Shown here piece by piece: positions 58,453-64,000 of a stretch of DNA of 64,000 bases. This DNA comes from Paraeggerthella hominis (GTDB lineage Bacteria > Actinomycetota > Coriobacteriia > Coriobacteriales > Eggerthellaceae): assembly GCF_021044775.1 (NCBI RefSeq), contig NZ_JAJNOQ010000002.1, positions 124,001-188,000 of the forward strand. Direction: 5' to 3'. The notes under the pieces are model-generated. The model had not been told where the DNA came from. It saw only the letters and a list, made by a program, of their open reading frames with translations, and searched no databases. Position 1 is the first letter of the stretch, and each line of letters begins with the position of its first letter. The translations under genes and the position numbers were made by a program.

Positions 58453-61208
58453 CCAGGCGCAACCTAGAACTGATACTCCTATGCGTGGCAGCACCGCTTG
58501 TGGTGCTGCTGTTCGCCATGATCGCGATCAACCAGGGGCTTGCGCTCGACATGACCACGCTGGGCGTCCCTGCTGGCATTTTCGTCGCCTTCGTGATCGC
58601 GCACATCGCCGTGCGCAAATTCGCGCCCGGCGCCGACCCAGCGCTTCTGCCCATTTCGTTCGCGCTTTCGGGCATCGGCATTGCGTTCGTCACGCGACTG
58701 GCGCCCGATCTTGCCGTCAACCAGGTTGTATGGCTGTTCGTGGGCGTAGCGGCCATGGTGCTGGTGCTGGCGTTTATCCGCAACCTCGACAAGGTTGTGA
58801 ACTACAAATACACCCTGATGATCTTCGGCTTCCTGCTGCTTCTTTCGCCGCTGATCCCTGGCTTGGGGCAAGAAATCTACGGCAGCCGAATCTGGCTTCA
58901 TATCGGCGGCTTCTCATTCCAGCCCGGCGAGATCGCCAAAATCGTCATCGTGTTGTTCTTGGCCGGATACCTGGCTCAAAACCGCGAGATGCTCAGCGTG
59001 TTCACCTGGCGCCTGGGCCCGTTCAACCTGCCCGACGTGCGCACGCTGCTGCCGCTTTTGCTCATGTGGGGCGTGTCGCTTCTGGTGGTCGTATTCGAGA
59101 AGGACCTGGGCAGCGCGCTCGTATTCTTCTTCCTGTTTCTGGTCATGTTGTACGTGGCCACGGGAAAGAAGTTCTACCTGTTCATAGGCTTGGGGCTGAT
59201 CGCCATCGGCGGCGTTGGCGCCTATCTGGCATTCGGGCACGTGCAGGTGCGTGTGAACACGTGGCTCGACCCCTTCTCCGATGCGCAGAACACGGGTTAC
59301 CAGCTGGTGCAATCCATCTACTCCATCGCTGACGGCGGATTGTTCGGAACAGGCTTGGGACGCGGCCTTGCCGACCAGATCCCCGTGGTGGAAAGCGACT
59401 TCATCTTCGCCGCCATCGCCGAGGAGATCGGCTTGCTGGGTGCGGCGGGCGTATTGTTGCTGTTCCTGTGCTTCGCAGTGCGCGGCTTTGTCACGGCAGC
59501 GCGCGCGAAGAGCGACGTCAGCTCGTTCGTGGCCGTGGGCCTTACCACCATGATCGTGCTGCAGGCATTCATCATCGTGGGCGGCGTGACAAGGCTCATT
59601 CCGCTTACGGGCCTCACGCTGCCCTTCATCAGCCAGGGCGGATCGTCACTGCTGGCAAGCTTCATCGCCGTAGGCTTCCTGCTGCGCTGCGGCGACGAAG
59701 GAACCGGCGTCGGCGCGGAAGTTGTCAGCGCCACGGGAACGCTCCACGCGAACAGCGTGCTGGGGCGCGTATCGCTAGGCAAGCGGCTGACGCACACCAT
59801 GCTGCTGTGCTCGGCCTTGTTCGCGCTGCTGGTAGCCAACCTCACGCTTATCATGGTGGTGCAGGCAGACTATTACCAGAACATGCCGGGCAACAACCAC
59901 ACGCTGGCCAAGGAATCGCGAAGCGAGCGCGGCACCATTTCAACCTACGACGGCATCATCCTGGCGCAAAGCGCCATCAACCCCGACGGCACGTACAGCC
60001 GCTCGTACCCTGCGGGCGATTTAGCCAGCCACGTGGTGGGCTATTCGTCTTCGAGGTTCGGCAATTCCGGTATTGAAGCTGCGTACAACGACGCCCTCAA
60101 GGGCCAGCAGAACTTTGCCTCGTGGACCGACGTGCTGAATTCGCTGGCGGGCGTGGGGTCCGCGGGCAACGACGTCACGCTCACGCTGAACTCCAAGATT
60201 CAGCAAGCAGCCCAAGACGTTCTGGCGGGACGCAAGGGCGCCGTTGTGGTCATGGACCCGGAAACCGGGGCCGTACTGGCCATGGCCTCCGCCCCCACGT
60301 ACAACGCCGCCGACGTGGAAACGCTTCTGGAAGCAGCCGGGTCGGGACAAGCAAGCGGCGACAGCTCCCTTGTCAACCGCGCTGCGCACGCGCTGTACGC
60401 ACCGGGATCCACGTTCAAGATCGTAACGCTTGCCACTGCGCTGGAAGACGATGTCGCCAGCGAGGAAACCGTGTACTCCGCGCCGGGCACCATGACGGTG
60501 GAGGGAACCACGGGCACCATATCGAACTTCAACCACAACGACTACGGCAACATCACGTTGGCACGAGCCATGGAGCTGTCCTCGAACACGGCGTTCGGCC
60601 AGCTGGGCCTGCAAATCGGCGGAGAGCGCCTTGTAGCCGGCGCCGAGAAGTTCGGCTTCGGCAAAGACATCGACTTCGCCATCGGCCTTAAAACGTCCCT
60701 GATGCCTACGCCCGAAGAGCTGAACAACAACAAGTGGAACCTAGCCTGGGCCGCTGCCGGTGAGCCCATGGACTTTGCCGGCCCGAACGCCACCGTGCTC
60801 GAAATGGCGATGGTGGGTTCGGCCATCGCGAACGACGGGGGCATCATGCAGCCGTACCTAGTCGACGGCATCTACAACGCCAACGGCGAGCGCAGCTTCA
60901 CCGCCAACCCTTCCAAGCTCATGCAGGCGGTCAGCAAGGAAACCGCCAACCGCGTGAAAGACGTGCTGATCGGCGTCGTGAACAACGGAACGGGCACCGC
61001 CGCCGCTATCAACGGCGTGCAGGTGGCGGGCAAAACGGGCACGGCGGAGAAGGCCAACAGCAACGACAGCTGGTTCGTCGGCATGGCGCCCGCCGATAAT
61101 CCGCGCGTCGTGGTGTCCATCATCATCGAGGACGGCGAAGAGGGCATCGCAACCGAAAAAGCGCAGAATGTGTTGAAAACCGCTCTAGAAGTTCAGGGGC
61201 TTTTGTAG
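58449..61208 (+). CDS. RodA/FtsW (SEDS) fused to a class B penicillin-binding protein
   Basis: A 919-residue natural fusion. Residues about 1-420 are a ten-helix SEDS glycosyltransferase with the catalytic aspartate in FEKDLGSALVFFF and the conserved LTGLTLPFISQGGSS. After a short linker and a membrane helix (about 440-465) comes a class B transpeptidase (about 480-919) with APGSTFKIVT (SxxK), SSNTAFG (SxN) and AGKTGTAEK (KTG). The N-terminal pedestal of the PBP is short, as in actinobacterial PbpA. The separate rodA and pbpA of the usual operon are thus one protein that polymerises and cross-links peptidoglycan. No stop or frame change occurs at the junction. Confidence 0.93.
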   Translation: MTRRNLELILLCVAAPLVVLLFAMIAINQGLALDMTTLGVPAGIFVAFVIAHIAVRKFAPGADPALLPISFALSGIGIAFVTRLAPDLAVNQVVWLFVGVAAMVLVLAFIRNLDKVVNYKYTLMIFGFLLLLSPLIPGLGQEIYGSRIWLHIGGFSFQPGEIAKIVIVLFLAGYLAQNREMLSVFTWRLGPFNLPDVRTLLPLLLMWGVSLLVVVFEKDLGSALVFFFLFLVMLYVATGKKFYLFIGLGLIAIGGVGAYLAFGHVQVRVNTWLDPFSDAQNTGYQLVQSIYSIADGGLFGTGLGRGLADQIPVVESDFIFAAIAEEIGLLGAAGVLLLFLCFAVRGFVTAARAKSDVSSFVAVGLTTMIVLQAFIIVGGVTRLIPLTGLTLPFISQGGSSLLASFIAVGFLLRCGDEGTGVGAEVVSATGTLHANSVLGRVSLGKRLTHTMLLCSALFALLVANLTLIMVVQADYYQNMPGNNHTLAKESRSERGTISTYDGIILAQSAINPDGTYSRSYPAGDLASHVVGYSSSRFGNSGIEAAYNDALKGQQNFASWTDVLNSLAGVGSAGNDVTLTLNSKIQQAAQDVLAGRKGAVVVMDPETGAVLAMASAPTYNAADVETLLEAAGSGQASGDSSLVNRAAHALYAPGSTFKIVTLATALEDDVASEETVYSAPGTMTVEGTTGTISNFNHNDYGNITLARAMELSSNTAFGQLGLQIGGERLVAGAEKFGFGKDIDFAIGLKTSLMPTPEELNNNKWNLAWAAAGEPMDFAGPNATVLEMAMVGSAIANDGGIMQPYLVDGIYNANGERSFTANPSKLMQAVSKETANRVKDVLIGVVNNGTGTAAAINGVQVAGKTGTAEKANSNDSWFVGMAPADNPRVVVSIIIEDGEEGIATEKAQNVLKTALEVQGLL

Positions 61209-61283
61209 ATAAGATATGCTGGTGCGCTGTATCATGACTTTGACATGGCGCATACCCAGCATGTGACCTAAAGGAGCTAAAAC

Positions 61284-63287
61284 GTGACCGGAAACATGAT
61301 TGGCAGGGTGTTCAACAACCGCTACCAAATAACCGAGCGCATCGGCATCGGCGGCATGGCCGAAGTGTACCGCGCGCAGGACAACGTGCTCGGCCGCTTG
61401 GTTGCCGTCAAGGTGATGCTCCCGCAGTACGCCGCGGATCCCAGCTTCACCCAACGATTCAAGCAAGAAGCCGCCGCTGCCGCCAACCTGCAAAGCCCCT
61501 ACATCGTGAACGTGTACGACTGGGGCCACGACGAAGGCACCTACTATATCGTCATGGAATTCGTGCGCGGATCCGACTTGAAGACCGCTATCAACGAGCG
61601 CGGCGCCATCAACCAGCGCAAAGTGGCGGAAATCGGATCGCAGGTATGCCAAGCGCTTTCGGTTGCGCACGGGCTTGACATCATCCATCGCGACATCAAG
61701 CCGCAAAACATCATGGTCCAGCCCGACGGCAACGTGAAGGTGATGGACTTCGGCATCGCGCGTGCGAAGAACTCCGTGAAAACGCAGACGTCCAGCGTGC
61801 TGGGCACGGCTCACTACATCTCCCCCGAGCAGGCGCAAGGCAAAGACCTGACCGCCACCAGCGACATCTACTCCCTGGGCATCGTGCTGTACGAGTCGGC
61901 CACCGGGCGCTTGCCCTTCGACGGCCCCGACGCTGTAAGCGTGGCCATGAAGCAGGTCAACGATCTGCCCGCGCCGCCGCACGAGATCAACCCCGACATC
62001 GACCCGGCGCTCGAAGCCATCATCATGAAGGCTATGGCCAAGAACCCGGCCGACCGCTTCGCCACGTCCAAGGACATGCGCCTGGCGCTGAACGACTACC
62101 TGGCCGGACGTCCCGTCAATCTGGGCGAGGGCTTCACCAGCGCGCAGACGTCGGTCATGGGCGGCGTGGTGCCCCCCATCGGACCGGCTGCAGTTGACGG
62201 AACGGCCGTCATGCCTGCCATGGGCGGCGTCGGCGGCGTGAACCCGGCTGCACCGGTTTCGCCCGCGCGTTCTTATCGTTCGGACGATGGCAACGGCAAG
62301 AAGAGCAACAAGAAGACCATCGCCATCGTGATCGGCATCATCGCCGCACTTGCCATAGTGGGCGGCGTAGCATTTGCGCTCATGTCCGGCGGCGGCAGCA
62401 ACGACAAGGACGCCATCCCGCTTCCCGACGTAGTGGGGCAGAGCGCCGACCAGGCAACGGCAACGTTGACGCAAGCCGGATTCACCAACATCGTCACGGA
62501 AGAGTCCTTCAACGAAAAGGTGGAAGCCGGTAAGGTGGTCAGCCAAGATCCGCGCGGCGGCACCAAGCAGAAAAAGGACACCAAGATCACTCTGGGCATA
62601 TCCAAGGGAACCCAGGAAATCACCGTGCCCGACTTGACCGGAAAGACCGCTGATCAGGCGAAAAAGGAACTGACGGCAAACGGCCTGAAATACTCTGCCG
62701 GAACTGCCGAGTACTCCGACAAGGTCGAGAAGGACCACATTGTGCGCCAGGACGTTGCTCCGGGAACGCAGGTTGCAAAGGGAACCACCATCACCTACTA
62801 CCTGTCTTTGGGCTCTGAAGGTATCGAGGTTCCCAATGTGGTGGGCATGATGCGCGGCGACGCGGTGGCCACGCTCAACAACTTGGGTCTGCTGGTCGAC
62901 ACGAACAACTACACGTATCAGGCCAGCGACAAGCCCGAGGGAACCGTGCTTGCCCAAACCCCGGCCGCTGGCTCTAAGCTGCAGGAAAACGGCATGGTCG
63001 CGCTCACCCTGAGCAAGGGTCCCGACAAGAAGTCGTACTCGGTGGCAATCAATTCCAACGGCGGCGGCTCCGTTACGTCGGACGTCACGTCGGTCGAAGA
63101 GGGCGGACAGGTAACCATCAAAATCACGCCTGACGCAGGATACGAAGTCGCATCGGTGCGCGGCATCGACGACGTGCCGGCATCGGGCGGAACCTTCACG
63201 CTCACCAACGTGAAGGGCAACGTCAACGTCACGGTCACGTTCCAGAAGGCAACCAGCCCAGCGCCTTCCGGAAATGCGACAAGCTAA
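61284..63287 (+). CDS. pknB: PASTA-domain Ser/Thr protein kinase PknB with extra C-terminal domain
   Basis: A 667-residue transmembrane kinase. The kinase domain (about 12-275) is complete: GIGGMAEVY, VAVKVM, HRDIKPQN, DFGIA and GTAHYISPEQ. A linker, one membrane helix (TIAIVIGIIAALAIVGGVAFA) and three PASTA repeats (each starting VP or LPDVVG-like) follow; they sense muropeptides or lipid II. After the third PASTA is a domain of about 70 residues (YSVAINSNGGGSVTS ... NVNVTVTFQ) resembling a divergent InlB B-repeat, unusual for PknB. The GTG start at 61284 has AAAGGAG seven bases upstream. Confidence 0.93.
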   Translation: MTGNMIGRVFNNRYQITERIGIGGMAEVYRAQDNVLGRLVAVKVMLPQYAADPSFTQRFKQEAAAAANLQSPYIVNVYDWGHDEGTYYIVMEFVRGSDLKTAINERGAINQRKVAEIGSQVCQALSVAHGLDIIHRDIKPQNIMVQPDGNVKVMDFGIARAKNSVKTQTSSVLGTAHYISPEQAQGKDLTATSDIYSLGIVLYESATGRLPFDGPDAVSVAMKQVNDLPAPPHEINPDIDPALEAIIMKAMAKNPADRFATSKDMRLALNDYLAGRPVNLGEGFTSAQTSVMGGVVPPIGPAAVDGTAVMPAMGGVGGVNPAAPVSPARSYRSDDGNGKKSNKKTIAIVIGIIAALAIVGGVAFALMSGGGSNDKDAIPLPDVVGQSADQATATLTQAGFTNIVTEESFNEKVEAGKVVSQDPRGGTKQKKDTKITLGISKGTQEITVPDLTGKTADQAKKELTANGLKYSAGTAEYSDKVEKDHIVRQDVAPGTQVAKGTTITYYLSLGSEGIEVPNVVGMMRGDAVATLNNLGLLVDTNNYTYQASDKPEGTVLAQTPAAGSKLQENGMVALTLSKGPDKKSYSVAINSNGGGSVTSDVTSVEEGGQVTIKITPDAGYEVASVRGIDDVPASGGTFTLTNVKGNVNVTVTFQKATSPAPSGNATS

Positions 63288-63361
63288 CAGGGCGCGCAGA
63301 GAAACAGACGGGCAACGCACGTCGGACTTACGCGAGCTCCGTCAGTAAAGCAGCTAGAATA

Positions 63362-63399
63362 GGCAACGAGAGGTCCAGGCCCTCGTTGCCTTTCTTTTT
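63362..63399 (+). terminator. Rho-independent terminator of wall-growth operon
   Basis: GGCAACGAG (63362-63370) pairs with CTCGTTGCC (63382-63390) followed by TTTCTTTTT. It ends the operon after pknB. Confidence 0.9.
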
Positions 63400-63432
63400 C
63401 TGCAATTCTCGTTTGAAAGCGAGGTCGACCGC

Positions 63433-64000
63433 TTGATCGAATCGACGCTTTCCCTGCTCGTGGAAAAAAGATCTTGGTTCTTCGAGCTTTTGATCCAGCA
63501 TATCGGAATATCCTGCGTGGCCGTGTTCCTTGCAGTTATCATCGGCCTTTCAATCGGCATGGCCATCGCACAATGGAGACGCGGCGCGAAACCCGTTCTT
63601 GCGCTGGTGAACTTCATCTACACCATTCCATCCATTGCCTTGTTTGGCTTTTTGATCCCCGTTACCGGAATCGGAAACACAACCGCCATCGCAGCCCTGA
63701 GCATCTACGCGCTCCTCCCCATGGTGCGCAACACCTACACCGGCCTCACCAGCATCGACCCTGCCATAACGGAAGCCGCACGCGGCATGGGGTCAACCAA
63801 CGGACAACTGCTCTACCGCATCGAACTGCCTTTGGCCGCGCCCGTCATCGTAAGCGGCATTCGAACCACAACAACCATGACCATCGCTTTGGCCGGTATC
63901 GCCAGCTTCATAGGAGCCGGAGGGCTTGGAGTTGCCATCTACCGCGGCATCACCACGAACAACCTGGAAATGACCGTAGCGGGCAGCGCGCTCATCGCCT
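63433..64000 (+). CDS. Osmoprotectant-type ABC transporter permease (3' end outside window)
   Basis: The first 189 residues of a membrane permease of the OpuCB/ProW-like group that imports glycine betaine, choline or carnitine. It has several helices and the cytoplasmic loop EAARGMGSTNGQLLYRIELP, the EAA motif that contacts the ATPase, then AGIASFIGAGGLGVAIYRG. A TTG start at 63433 with GAGG eight bases upstream is most likely; upstream of it the frame runs through the pknB terminator. A GTG nine codons later is an alternative. Other transporter genes should follow outside the window. Confidence 0.82.
   Translation, partial: MIESTLSLLVEKRSWFFELLIQHIGISCVAVFLAVIIGLSIGMAIAQWRRGAKPVLALVNFIYTIPSIALFGFLIPVTGIGNTTAIAALSIYALLPMVRNTYTGLTSIDPAITEAARGMGSTNGQLLYRIELPLAAPVIVSGIRTTTTMTIALAGIASFIGAGGLGVAIYRGITTNNLEMTVAGSALIA

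Noticed and set aside
61185..63320. Minus-strand open frame (711 residues) opposite pknB
   Set aside because: The kinase on the plus strand has all catalytic motifs; the antisense translation has no domain and a His/Arg/Val-rich make-up typical of GC-rich shadows.

Overview
The window looks like chromosomal DNA of an anaerobic, non-sporulating actinomycete of the class Coriobacteriia, most likely family Eggerthellaceae (Eggerthella, Gordonibacter or Slackia relatives). Signs of this are two LuxR-type regulators fused to multi-pass membrane domains, a Tat-exported FAD reductase of the fumarate/urocanate reductase type, an acetylene hydratase-like molybdopterin enzyme beside an MFS carrier, an actinobacterial fhaA-fhaB-pstP-rodA-pbpA-pknB wall-growth operon, and a moderately high GC content. 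The genus cannot be fixed by reading alone.

Layout. 1-3.7 kb: a Dlt-like operon on the minus strand (adenylation enzyme, PLP decarboxylase resembling BtrK, acyl carrier protein, MBOAT acyltransferase cut by the window edge). 3.8-7.2 kb: a mobile element of three overlapping tyrosine recombinases (recombinase-in-trio, RIT) lying between that operon and an SGNH lipoprotein. 8.3-10.6 kb: an OmpR-type two-component system. 10.9-20.2 kb: tRNA-Leu, a PAS-GGDEF protein, a CPBP protease, a TraX-like protein, an LCP wall-polymer ligase, a fused MurT-GatD enzyme and an ArsB/NhaD-type permease. 20.3-25.9 kb: a tightly overlapping chemosensory operon (CheR, MCP, GGDEF protein, a CheA-like protein with no HPt domain and a decayed ATPase, CheW, then a GNAT enzyme). 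26.3-33.3 kb: methyltransferase, CdiA-toxin-like nuclease, tRNA-Thr, universal stress protein, a second two-component system, a TVP38 protein and an encapsulin compartment with ferritin-like cargo. 33.4-38.4 kb: an FAD reductase with its divergent membrane LuxR regulator and clustered operator-like boxes, then repeats and an EamA transporter.

38.4-55.3 kb is an accessory-looking region. It holds a SpoVA-like membrane protein, three folding factors (a trigger factor, a trigger-factor-derived protein lacking most of the N-terminal part, and a SlyD-like FKBP), a radical SAM enzyme, and a minus-strand operon for an acetylene hydratase-like molybdopterin enzyme and a ferredoxin-like partner. In both of these the usual iron-sulfur ligands are missing. 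Next come a zinc-ribbon protein, a possible LURP-one-related protein, an AAHS-type MFS carrier and a second membrane LuxR regulator. A nearly identical element of about 40 bp lies in both intergenic regions of this cluster, so enzyme, carrier and regulator probably form one regulon. 55.6-63.3 kb is the core wall-growth/Ser-Thr kinase operon, with RodA and its PBP fused in one polypeptide. The window ends inside an osmoprotectant-type ABC permease.

The observations most worth following are: the molybdoenzyme pair without Fe-S ligands and its local folding factors and regulon; the chemosensory operon with a pseudo-CheA and a diguanylate cyclase; and the Dlt-like operon carrying a carrier-protein-type amino acid decarboxylase.
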